A stretch of 64,000 nucleotides of DNA from JBNKVT01 sp050299335 (GTDB taxonomy: Bacteria; Pseudomonadota; Alphaproteobacteria; Rhodobacterales; Rhodobacteraceae): assembly GCA_050299335.1 (NCBI GenBank), contig JBNKVT010000014.1, positions 1 to 64,000 of the forward strand, in the 5' to 3' direction. The notes below the pieces were generated by a model. It was not told the origin of the DNA. It searched no databases and saw only the letters and a program-made list of their open reading frames with translations. Both the position numbers and the translations under genes were made by a program. Below are positions 43,374 to 50,556 of the stretch, piece by piece (the first letter of the stretch is position 1; each line of letters begins with the position of its first letter).

Positions 43374-43401
43374 TTGCTTTTTGAAAAGGACTTGTGACGC
43401 G
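43374..43401 (+). promoter_or_regulatory. ROSE-like RNA thermometer core before hsp20
   Basis: TTGCT (43374-43378) lies a short loop upstream of AGGA (43387-43390), the Shine-Dalgarno of hsp20. A U[UC]GCU stretch pairing with the ribosome binding site is the hallmark of ROSE thermometers that control Hsp20 genes in alphaproteobacteria. Only the core was checked by eye; the full leader fold was not computed. Confidence 0.45.
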
Positions 43402-43815
43402 ATGACCAAGGTGACCTTCGCCTCTCACCCCAACATGCTGGGTTTCGAACGGCTCGACCGGCTTCTGGAGCGCACCCAGAAATCCGGCAACGAAGGCTAT
43501 CCGCCCTATAATATCGAGCTGGTGGACGAAAACGCCTACCGGATCACCCTGGCGGTGGCCGGATTTACCGATGACGACCTCACGGTGGCGATCGAAAACA
43601 GCCAGCTGGTTATCAAGGGCGCGATGTCCGACCATGATAAGGACAAGATTTACCTGCATCGTGGCATCGCCGCGCGGCAGTTCCAGCGAATCTTCGTGCT
43701 TGCCGACGGGGTGGAAGTGACCGGTGCGGAGCTTGCGCATGGTCTCTTGCATATCGACCTGCACCGGCGTGCGCCGGAGAATGTGGTGCACAGAATCGAA
43801 ATTCGTAAGGGGTAA
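43402..43815 (+). CDS. Hsp20-family small heat shock protein
   Basis: A 137-residue IbpA-like small heat shock protein. The alpha-crystallin domain (about 30-130) shows PPYNIELVDENAYRITLAVAGF, a HRGIAARQFQRIFVLADGVEV strand pair and the C-terminal RRAPENVVHRIEIRKG. Such proteins hold unfolding proteins in the cytoplasm. The ATG is preceded by AAGGA with an 11-base spacing. It is followed after three bases by the DUF1150 gene, a pairing common in Rhodobacterales. Confidence 0.93.
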   Translation: MTKVTFASHPNMLGFERLDRLLERTQKSGNEGYPPYNIELVDENAYRITLAVAGFTDDDLTVAIENSQLVIKGAMSDHDKDKIYLHRGIAARQFQRIFVLADGVEVTGAELAHGLLHIDLHRRAPENVVHRIEIRKG

Positions 43816-43818
43816 GAG

Positions 43819-44046
43819 ATGACCGATTATCCGAGCTACCAGCGCCAGGAAGCCGCCCCGATCGTCTATGTGAGGGCGGTCAGAACCGCCGATCTGCCGA
43901 GCCGGGTCCGCGAACAGGTGGGCGATCTCGACCAGGTCTGGACGATCTCCGACCAGGATGGCGACCTGATCGCGCTGGCCGACAACCGCGAGAAGGCCTT
44001 CACCATGGCGCGGCTGCACGAGATGGCGCCGGTTTCGGTGCACTGA
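43819..44046 (+). CDS. DUF1150-family protein
   Basis: A 75-residue protein of the DUF1150 family, with IVYVRAVRTADLP, DQVWTISDQDGDLIALADNRE and KAFTMARLHEMAPVSVH. Function unknown. It follows hsp20 directly and is likely co-transcribed and heat-regulated with it. Confidence 0.9.
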   Translation: MTDYPSYQRQEAAPIVYVRAVRTADLPSRVREQVGDLDQVWTISDQDGDLIALADNREKAFTMARLHEMAPVSVH

Positions 44047-44063
44047 ACCCCGAGCCGGGTTTT
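44046..44063 (+). terminator. Weak terminator after DUF1150
   Basis: AACCC / GGGTT with a six-base loop is followed by TTT directly at the stop codon. The stem is short. Confidence 0.35.
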
Positions 44064-44378
44064 CGCTGGGTCCGTTGCTGGAGAAAACCCCGGACAACCG
44101 CATGGCGATTGGGGGGTGTGGTGGCTGATTTCACGAATGGTGGCTGTCTGCCTTGAGGCACTGGCTGCCAAGTCGCTGCGCGAGGGCGAATGTCTGGTTA
44201 CCTACTGAACCGGACAAAAACCTGCCAAAATCAAAACGATTTTTGCCAAGGGTTTGTGGCATAGGATTTTCTAGTGATTTTGGTCGAGCGGCGTAGTGTG
44301 ACTAAAACGACCGTTTTGGGCGCACATGTATTGGTAGGGGGTTTGTGTCCGCTGTGCAGGACTTAGCTGCCGTTGACA
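44047..44378. other. Lower-GC spacer before the DUF2262-like gene
   Basis: No gene was recognised in these 332 bases. The right half is AT-richer than the surroundings and has short inverted repeats (AAAATC / GATTTT at about 44235-44252 and AAAACG / CGTTTT at about 44303-44316). Confidence 0.5.
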
Positions 44379-44954
44379 ATGCGCGGACAGGTACGTGAAC
44401 TTAATCAGCGACTAAGCGAGGTGATTAAGTTGTGGCAGCTCGTCAGAAGATGGCTTGGACTTGGTGGGGCCGACCTTGGAAAAGCATCAATCAATGTTGA
44501 ATCGGTTATCGGGAGCCTCAAAGGCGACTCGAACTCAAGCGATGCTTTAAGCGGAGTATTTGTCTATGACGGTCGGGAAGTTGAACTTCGTGTTGATCCC
44601 GATGACCGCACCTGTACAGAGTGCCTCGAAACGGCCCGTAAACTACTGACTTGCTTTCAGGAAATGAACGACAAAGCACTATCGGTTGCTTCCGACAGAC
44701 TTCTTTCAACTTACAATGAGAATTGGCGAGAGTATTCGGAAAGGCTGGAAGACGGAAGCTATACGAACGTATCCAGGCCGATACTCGACCGGTCCACATT
44801 CCAGGCAAGCATACGGATCAGTGCTGTCAGCGTAATCGGTTCAATGGTCGAGTTTATGTTCTCGGACAAAGGACTGTTTCATGGTCACAGCATCGTAGTG
44901 AGCGCGTTCGACGGCCTAGACTTCTCGGATACCAATGCAGAAATCTATGGATAG
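44379..44954 (+). CDS. DUF2262-like protein
   Basis: A 191-residue soluble protein resembling the DUF2262 family in its second half: GVFVYDGREVELRVDPDD near residue 60, LETARKLLTCFQEMNDKAL, then the C-terminal VEFMFSDKGLFHGHSIVVSAF. The function of this family is not known to me. GC content is visibly lower than in the flanking genes, suggesting acquisition. The ATG lacks a good Shine-Dalgarno; a TTG two codons earlier and a TTG at about 44430 after GCGAGGTG are alternatives. Confidence 0.6.
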   Translation: MRGQVRELNQRLSEVIKLWQLVRRWLGLGGADLGKASINVESVIGSLKGDSNSSDALSGVFVYDGREVELRVDPDDRTCTECLETARKLLTCFQEMNDKALSVASDRLLSTYNENWREYSERLEDGSYTNVSRPILDRSTFQASIRISAVSVIGSMVEFMFSDKGLFHGHSIVVSAFDGLDFSDTNAEIYG

Positions 44955-45143
44955 TTTCGGGCTCGTTCCAGACCTATTCTGCACCGCAGGATGGGCCAAA
45001 ACTTAACCGTTTGTGTCACCGGCGATAACGACCGGTTTTGGCCGCCACCGAAAGGCTGCCATTGGCGCAGCCGCAGTGAACTGGCGCATTGTTCGCATAG
45101 CAGACCACCCGACTTGTGGCCGTCACCCCCAATTTCCCATGGA

Positions 45144-45554
45144 TTACAAAGTTCCACAGTACGGCGCGTAGCAGTCGTAATTCCTGATTTGCGAGATCAG
45201 CCCGTCGGTGAAACGGATCACGGCGACGCAATCCGCGCGCATCCGGTCGCCGGGCTCGAGGCTGCCGAGCGGGATGGCAAGCGCGCCCTCCCAGTGCCAT
45301 TCCACGAAAACCACGTTCTCCGTTTCGGCCATGCGCGTTACCGTGCAGCTCTGTTCGGCGAGGATGCTCCGGCCCTGTTCGAGGCCCGACAGCATCCCGG
45401 CACGGTTCTTTCGGGCTCCCTCCGGTTTCAGCCGGTTCGGAAGCTCGATCTGTTCGGCATCGGCAGAAAGCAGCGTATCGAGAGCGTGCGGGTCGAAACG
45501 CGCGATGGCCTCGAAGAAGGCCGAGGTCCGGGCCTTTTGGTCTGTTGCGGTCAT
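45144..45554 (-). CDS. NTF2-like (SnoaL-type) protein
   Basis: A 136-residue NTF2-fold protein: TSAFFEAIARFDPHALDTLLSADAEQ is the typical first helices, followed by ENVVFVEWHWEGALAIPLG and the RADCVAVIRFTDGLISQIRNYDCY core. SnoaL-like members are enzymes or ligand-binding proteins; no specific substrate can be assigned. The ATG at 45552-45554 has a strong GGAGGGGG site. Divergent from the aldo/keto reductase with a 114-base gap; the in-frame extension upstream is antisense to that gene. Confidence 0.8.
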   Translation of the reverse strand: MTATDQKARTSAFFEAIARFDPHALDTLLSADAEQIELPNRLKPEGARKNRAGMLSGLEQGRSILAEQSCTVTRMAETENVVFVEWHWEGALAIPLGSLEPGDRMRADCVAVIRFTDGLISQIRNYDCYAPYCGTL

Positions 45555-45668
45555 GGTCCCCCTCCGATGAGGCGATGTTGACGGTCTGTCGTGGAACAAA
45601 TGGAGGATTGAAGGCTGACGCCGGCGCGGGAATCGGTAAAGTGGCCGGGAAAACCGGGGAGGCAGGAC

Positions 45669-46667
45669 ATGACATTCGGCAAACGCGAAATCGGCTCGAC
45701 GGGGCTGATGGTGACGGAACTGGGGCTGGGGACGGCGGCAATGGCCGGGAATCACCGGCCGGTGACGACCGAGGATGCGGCGGCGGCGATAGAGACGGCG
45801 CTGGAGGCTGGGGTCAGCTTCGCCGATACCGCGCCGTTCTACGGGTTCGGGCGTTCCGAGCGGCAGACCGGTGACGCGCTGCGGGGGCGGTCGGACTGGG
45901 TGCTGTCGACCAAGGCCGGGCGGCTGCTGGCGCCGGGACCGGGCTCGGAGGAGGAGCGCGCCGACTGGCCCGTGGCACTGCCGTTTCATCCGGTCTACGA
46001 CTATTCCTATCCGGCTGTGATGCGCTCCTTCGAGGATTCTTTGCAGCGGCTGGGGCTTGATCGGATCGACATCCTGCTTCTCCACGATATCGGCGAGATG
46101 ACCCATGGGGCCGAGGGCAATGCCGAGCACATGCCCGAAGCCATGTCCGGGGGATATCTGGCGCTGGAGGAATTGCGGCGATCCGGGGATATCCGGGCCA
46201 TCGGGCTCGGGGTGAACGAAAAGGCGGTTTGCCTCAAGGCGCTGGAGCATGGGGACTGGGACGTGTTCCTGCTGGCGGGACGCTATACGCTGCTGGAGCA
46301 GGACCCGATCCATGATCTGATGCCGGAAATGGAGAAGCGCGGCATGAGCATGATTCTCGGGGGGCCGTTCAATTCCGGCATCCTCGCGGGCGGGGAGACC
46401 TGGAACTATGCCAAGGCGCCGGCGGAGGTCATCGACCGGGCCCGGCGGATCGCCGAGGTCTGTGCCGCGCACCGGGTTCCGCTGCCGGCGGCGGCGCTGC
46501 GCTTCCCGCTCGGTCACAAGCTGGTGTCGAGCGTGATCCCGGGACCACGTTCGGCCGCCGAGATGGGCGAAATCCTCGGATGGTGGGAGATGGATATTCC
46601 CGGCCAGCTCTGGAGCGATCTCAAGGGGCAGGGGCTGATCGACGCGGCGGCGCCGGTGCCGGGCTAG
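45669..46667 (+). CDS. Aldo/keto reductase
   Basis: A 332-residue aldo/keto reductase. The opening REIGSTGLMVTELGLGTAAMAG, the catalytic aspartate/tyrosine region FADTAPFYGFGRSE, the lysine STKAGR and the histidine segment LLHDIG form the tetrad. It most resembles the D-threo-aldose (fucose) dehydrogenase or pyridoxal 4-dehydrogenase branch of the superfamily. The substrate cannot be settled from sequence. The family C-terminal NADP part PGPRSAAEMGEIL is present. Confidence 0.88.
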   Translation: MTFGKREIGSTGLMVTELGLGTAAMAGNHRPVTTEDAAAAIETALEAGVSFADTAPFYGFGRSERQTGDALRGRSDWVLSTKAGRLLAPGPGSEEERADWPVALPFHPVYDYSYPAVMRSFEDSLQRLGLDRIDILLLHDIGEMTHGAEGNAEHMPEAMSGGYLALEELRRSGDIRAIGLGVNEKAVCLKALEHGDWDVFLLAGRYTLLEQDPIHDLMPEMEKRGMSMILGGPFNSGILAGGETWNYAKAPAEVIDRARRIAEVCAAHRVPLPAAALRFPLGHKLVSSVIPGPRSAAEMGEILGWWEMDIPGQLWSDLKGQGLIDAAAPVPG

Positions 46668-47094
46668 ACGCGGGGCGCTGTCCGCGGCTATTGAACAACA
46701 CGGCCGGCAATGCCCACGCGCGCATTGGTCCGGCAATTCCCGACATCTGCTTCGCGATGCCCAAGCTCCGAGCTGAGGGCCGTGTCCGCCCTCGGACGGG
46801 TGCGGCCCGGTGCTGGTCGCACCGTGCGGGTGTGGAGCGGGGAGGGATGGGGACGGCGGGGCAATGGATTTGGGAAGGGATTGGGGGTTGGCTCGAATGG
46901 AGGAAACCGAATCTCAGGCGGGTTTCCCGTGACAGGCGGACCCAAATGCAATTCCCACCGGGGTTAACTGGTCGGAAAGACGAGCAGGGCGGCGGCGACG
47001 AAGCGGTTGCCACGGCGCATGATGTGCGGTATTGCGGCGGCGAAACGCCCGGGGGATTGCCGGGCGTCTTTTGTTTTCTGACGAGGCGCGTGAA
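46668..47094. other. Spacer between aldo/keto reductase gene and typA
   Basis: These 427 bases hold no recognised gene. A weak TTGCCA-TATTGC pair with a 17-base spacing (47007-47035) and a terminator-like hairpin (47046-47077) lie just before typA. Confidence 0.55.
47046..47077 (+). terminator. Terminator-like hairpin in the typA leader
   Basis: CGCCCGG / CCGGGCG, a 7-bp stem with a seven-base loop, is followed by TCTTTTGTTTT. It ends 18 bases before the typA start, so it must either end an upstream transcript or act within the typA leader. Confidence 0.6.
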
Positions 47095-48918
47095 ATGGAA
47101 CTGCGGAATATCGCCATCATTGCCCATGTCGACCATGGCAAGACGACGCTGGTCGATGAACTGCTGAAGCAGTCCGGCGCCTTCCGCGAGAACCAGGCGG
47201 TGGCCGAGCGGGCGATGGATTCGAACGATCTCGAGCGCGAGCGCGGCATTACCATTCTGGCCAAATGCACCTCGGTCGAGTGGCGGGGTACGCGGATCAA
47301 TATCGTCGACACGCCGGGCCATGCCGATTTCGGCGGTGAGGTCGAGCGCATCCTGTCGATGGTCGATGGTGTGGTGCTGCTGGTAGATGCCGCCGAGGGG
47401 CCGATGCCGCAGACCAAGTTCGTCACCTCCAAGGCGCTGGCGCTGGGACTGCGGCCCATTGTGGTCCTGAACAAGGTCGACAAGCCGGATGCCGAGCCGG
47501 ACCGGGCACTGGACGAGGTGTTCGATCTTTTTGTTTCTCTCGATGCCAATGAGGATCAGCTGGATTTTCCTGTGCTCTATGCCTCGGGCCGGTCGGGCTG
47601 GGCGGATGACGGTCTCGAGGGGCCGCGCAAGGACCTGTCGGCGCTGTTCGATCTGGTGGTGAAACATGTCGCGGCCCCGGCGCAGGCGGCGCGGCGGGAC
47701 GAGCCGGTGTCGATGCTGGCGACGACCCTTGCCGCCGATCCCTTCATCGGGCGGCTCCTGACCGGGCGGATCGAAAGCGGTGCGCTGAAGACCGGCGCGA
47801 GCCTGAAGGTGCTCGGGCGCGACGGGCGCGAGATCGAACGGTTCCGGGTCTCGAAGATCCTCGCCTTCCGGGGCCTGACCCGACAGCCGGTCGATGAGGC
47901 CGGGGCAGGGGACATCGTCTCGGTCGCGGGGATGAGCGAGGCGACGGTGGCCGACACGCTCTGCGATCCTTCGGTCACCGCGGCGATCCCCGCGCAACCC
48001 ATCGACCCGCCGACCATCACCGTCACTTTCGGGATCAACGACAGCCCGCTGGCCGGGCGCGACGGCAAGAAGGTGCAGTCGCGGGTGATCCGCGAGCGGC
48101 TGATGCGCGAGGCGGAAACCAATGTGGCGATCTCGGTCACGGACACACCGGGCGGCGAGGCGTTCGAGGTGGCGGGGCGCGGCGAATTGCAGATGGGGGT
48201 GCTGATCGAGAACATGCGCCGCGAGGGATTCGAACTGAGCATATCGCGGCCTCAGGTGCTTTACCGGACCGATGAGAGTGGCGCGCGGCTGGAGCCGATC
48301 GAGGAGGTCACCATCGATGTCGACGAGGAGTATGCCGGCGTCGTGGTCGAAAAACTGGCCATGCGGCGCGGTGATCTGGCCGAAATGCGCACCGGGCAGG
48401 GCGGCAAGACCCGCATCGTCGCCCTGGTGCCCTCGCGCGGCCTCATCGGCTATCACGGCGAATTCCTGACCGACACGCGCGGCACCGGCGTCCTTAACCG
48501 GGTCTTTCATGGCTGGGCCCCGCATAAGGGGCCGATCGAAGGACGCCGTGCCGGGGTGCTGATCTCGATGGAGGCGGGCAAGGCTGTGCCCTATGCGCTT
48601 TTCAATCTGGAGGATCGCGGCGCGTTCTTTATCGGCGCCGGTGAAGAGGTCTACGAGGGCATGATCCTCGGTGAGCACAGCCGCGACAACGATCTCGAGG
48701 TGAACCCGCTGAAGGGCAAGAAGCTGACCAATGTGCGGGCCTCGGGTACCGACGAGGCGGTGCGGCTGACCACGCCGCGCCGGATGAGCCTCGAAGAATC
48801 GATTGCATACATTAATGACGACGAACTGGTGGAAGTGACCCCCAATTCCATCCGCCTGAGAAAGCGACATCTGGTCGCGCATGAGCGGAAACGCGCCGCA
48901 AAGCTGGCCGCGGAATAG
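47095..48918 (+). CDS. typA: Translational GTPase TypA/BipA
   Basis: TypA/BipA of 607 residues, the family's usual length. G1 is AHVDHGKTT, G3 is DTPGHADF, G4 is NKVDKPDA. EF-G-like domains follow, and the C-terminal TypA-specific domain ends with the conserved basic region. It binds ribosomes and helps growth at low temperature and under stress. The ATG at 47095 is chosen for the conserved MELRNIAIIAHVDHGK start. Confidence 0.97.
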   Translation: MELRNIAIIAHVDHGKTTLVDELLKQSGAFRENQAVAERAMDSNDLERERGITILAKCTSVEWRGTRINIVDTPGHADFGGEVERILSMVDGVVLLVDAAEGPMPQTKFVTSKALALGLRPIVVLNKVDKPDAEPDRALDEVFDLFVSLDANEDQLDFPVLYASGRSGWADDGLEGPRKDLSALFDLVVKHVAAPAQAARRDEPVSMLATTLAADPFIGRLLTGRIESGALKTGASLKVLGRDGREIERFRVSKILAFRGLTRQPVDEAGAGDIVSVAGMSEATVADTLCDPSVTAAIPAQPIDPPTITVTFGINDSPLAGRDGKKVQSRVIRERLMREAETNVAISVTDTPGGEAFEVAGRGELQMGVLIENMRREGFELSISRPQVLYRTDESGARLEPIEEVTIDVDEEYAGVVVEKLAMRRGDLAEMRTGQGGKTRIVALVPSRGLIGYHGEFLTDTRGTGVLNRVFHGWAPHKGPIEGRRAGVLISMEAGKAVPYALFNLEDRGAFFIGAGEEVYEGMILGEHSRDNDLEVNPLKGKKLTNVRASGTDEAVRLTTPRRMSLEESIAYINDDELVEVTPNSIRLRKRHLVAHERKRAAKLAAE

Positions 48919-49220
48919 GTCAAATTTTAGGCAATTGCCTCTCTGGACGGCTCATTTCCGACGAAGTTTAACCATTAACCCTCGTTGTAACCTTTTAGGG
49001 GAGATAGGATTTGCGCGACACGCCGCGATTGCGTAGGTCTTGATCCATCATCTTGACGCATGGCCGCCTGGCAGATTATCGTGTCGCGACTTTCTGGTTG
49101 GGCAACTGACGAGCGATCAATGTGTTTTGTGACGCCGGAAGGCGGCTTGCGGACGGGTTGTATACAAATTGTCCCAATTGCAGGCATAGAGTAGCGAGTT
49201 GTGATGAAGTGGAGTAGGGC
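48919..49220. other. Spacer with regulator promoter region
   Basis: No gene lies in these 302 bases between typA and the XRE regulator. It contains a palindrome TTGTATACAA (49158-49167) that may be the regulator's own operator, and the half-site TTAACCAT at 48968-48975. Confidence 0.55.
49158..49167. promoter_or_regulatory. Palindrome TTGTATACAA, possible operator of the XRE regulator
   Basis: A perfect 10-base palindrome lies 54-63 bases upstream of the start of the XRE gene, a place where XRE-type repressors often bind their own promoter. Confidence 0.4.
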
Positions 49221-49607
49221 ATGAAGCATCCTGTTGATGTACACGTGGGCAAACGGATCAGACACCGCAGGTGGATGGTCGGCATGACGCAGCAGCAGCT
49301 GGGCGAGATCGTCGGGATCAAGTTCCAGCAGATCCAGAAATACGAAACCGGCATGAACCGCGTCAGCGCCTCCCGCCTTTGGGATATCGCCAAGGCGCTG
49401 GAAGTGCCGATCAGCTTCTTTTTCGAAGGGCTGGACGAGGGCTACGAGAACGTGGTCGGCACCGACGAGGCCGAAGCGGCGATGCCGCGCGGCGATCTTC
49501 TGGCCGACAAGGAGGCGCTGGAACTGGTGCGCTCCTATTACGCCATCCCCGAAGAGCAGCGCCGCTCGCTGTTCGACCTCGCCCGGGTTCTGGGCGCGGT
49601 GGCCTGA
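49221..49607 (+). CDS. XRE-family transcriptional regulator
   Basis: A 128-residue HTH_3 (Cro/CI-type) regulator. The DNA-binding domain (about 8-65) shows VGKRIRHRRWMVGMTQQQLGEIVG and IKFQQIQKYETGMNRVSASRL. A C-terminal helical part (about 75-128) may dimerise. It resembles the PraR-type regulators known from rhizobia, which repress attachment or biofilm genes; that link is by similarity only. It ends 75 bases before hisN with a strong terminator between. Confidence 0.88.
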   Translation: MKHPVDVHVGKRIRHRRWMVGMTQQQLGEIVGIKFQQIQKYETGMNRVSASRLWDIAKALEVPISFFFEGLDEGYENVVGTDEAEAAMPRGDLLADKEALELVRSYYAIPEEQRRSLFDLARVLGAVA

Positions 49608-49648
49608 AAGGGCGAGAACGATCTGGACAATTGATCCGGTTTGAGATG

Positions 49649-49681
49649 ACCTCCGACGCGACAACCGCGCGGAGGTTTTTT
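49649..49681 (+). terminator. Terminator between XRE gene and hisN, carrying the hisN ribosome site
   Basis: Stem ACCTCCG / CGGAGGT with a second CGCG / CGCG stem inside and T6 after it. The GGAGG (49671-49675) in the 3' arm lies seven bases before the hisN ATG, so it doubles as its Shine-Dalgarno. Confidence 0.75.
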
Positions 49682-49682
49682 C

Positions 49683-50489
49683 ATGGAATTTGACGCACGC
49701 GAGCGCGATGCCCTGACCGCCGCCCTCGAAGCGATGGCAGACGCGGCGGCGGCGGTGACCCTGCCGCTGTTCCGCTCGCCCGAACTGGCGACCGAGAACA
49801 AGCGCCGGGACGGGTTCGATCCGGTGACCGAGGCCGACCGCGAGGCGGAGCGGGCGATCCGGGCGATCATCGCCGAGCGCTTTCCACAGGACGGGGTGCT
49901 GGGCGAGGAATTCCCTGCCATCGAAAGCCGCAGCGGCCGGACCTGGGTGCTCGACCCGATCGACGGGACGCGGGCCTTTATTTCGGGCATGCCGAGCTGG
50001 GGAACGCTGATCGGCCTGGATTGCGGCGACGGTCCGGTTCTGGGGCTGATCGACCAGCCCTATATCGGCGAGCGGTTTGTCGGCGGGTTCGGCAGGGCGA
50101 GCCTGACGCGCGGGTCGGAGCGGCGGGGTATCAAGGTCCGGGATTGCGCCGGGCTGGCGGATGCGGTGCTTTATTCGACCTTCCCCGAGATCGGCCGCGC
50201 GGGTGAGCGCTCGGCGTTCGCGGAGGTGGCTGCCCGGACCCGGCTGACCCGTTACGGCACCGATTGCTACGGCTATGCGCTGGTGGCTCTCGGCCAGGCG
50301 GATCTGGTGATCGAGGCGGGGCTGAATGCCTATGACATCCAGGGACCGATGGCGGTGATCGAAGGTGCCGGTGGCATCGTCACCGATTGGCAGGGTGGCA
50401 AGGTGCATCGGGGCGGCCGGGTGCTGGCCGCCGGGGACAGGCGGGTCCATGACGCGGCCCTTGCGGTCCTGGCGCGGCTGGACGCGTGA
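49683..50489 (+). CDS. hisN: Histidinol-phosphatase of the inositol-monophosphatase family (HisN)
   Basis: A 268-residue inositol-monophosphatase-fold enzyme. Metal-binding motifs are GFDPVTEADREAE, GEEFP (glutamate), WVLDPIDGTRAF and the C-terminal AYDIQGPMAVIEGAGG. The HisN type catalyses the histidinol-phosphate step of histidine synthesis; other substrates of the fold cannot be excluded. A terminator lies directly before the start and overlaps the Shine-Dalgarno. Confidence 0.88.
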   Translation: MEFDARERDALTAALEAMADAAAAVTLPLFRSPELATENKRRDGFDPVTEADREAERAIRAIIAERFPQDGVLGEEFPAIESRSGRTWVLDPIDGTRAFISGMPSWGTLIGLDCGDGPVLGLIDQPYIGERFVGGFGRASLTRGSERRGIKVRDCAGLADAVLYSTFPEIGRAGERSAFAEVAARTRLTRYGTDCYGYALVALGQADLVIEAGLNAYDIQGPMAVIEGAGGIVTDWQGGKVHRGGRVLAAGDRRVHDAALAVLARLDA

Positions 50490-50556
50490 CGCGACCGGCC
50501 TTTCCTCGGCCAGGGGCCATGCTTGATTTTCCGGGCGGTGGCGCGATGGTGGACGG

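Noticed and set aside
44945..45157. Short minus-strand frame between the DUF2262-like gene and the NTF2 gene
   Set aside because: No family-like pattern and no ribosome site; the stretch is best left as non-coding.
46621..48882. Long minus-strand open frame opposite typA
   Set aside because: Shadow of typA; no domain and composition typical of antisense frames.
48968..48980. CtrA-like site TTAACCATTAACC upstream of the XRE gene
   Set aside because: Spacing between TTAA halves is three, not seven bases, and the site is about 240 bases from the start codon; a single half-site is not enough.
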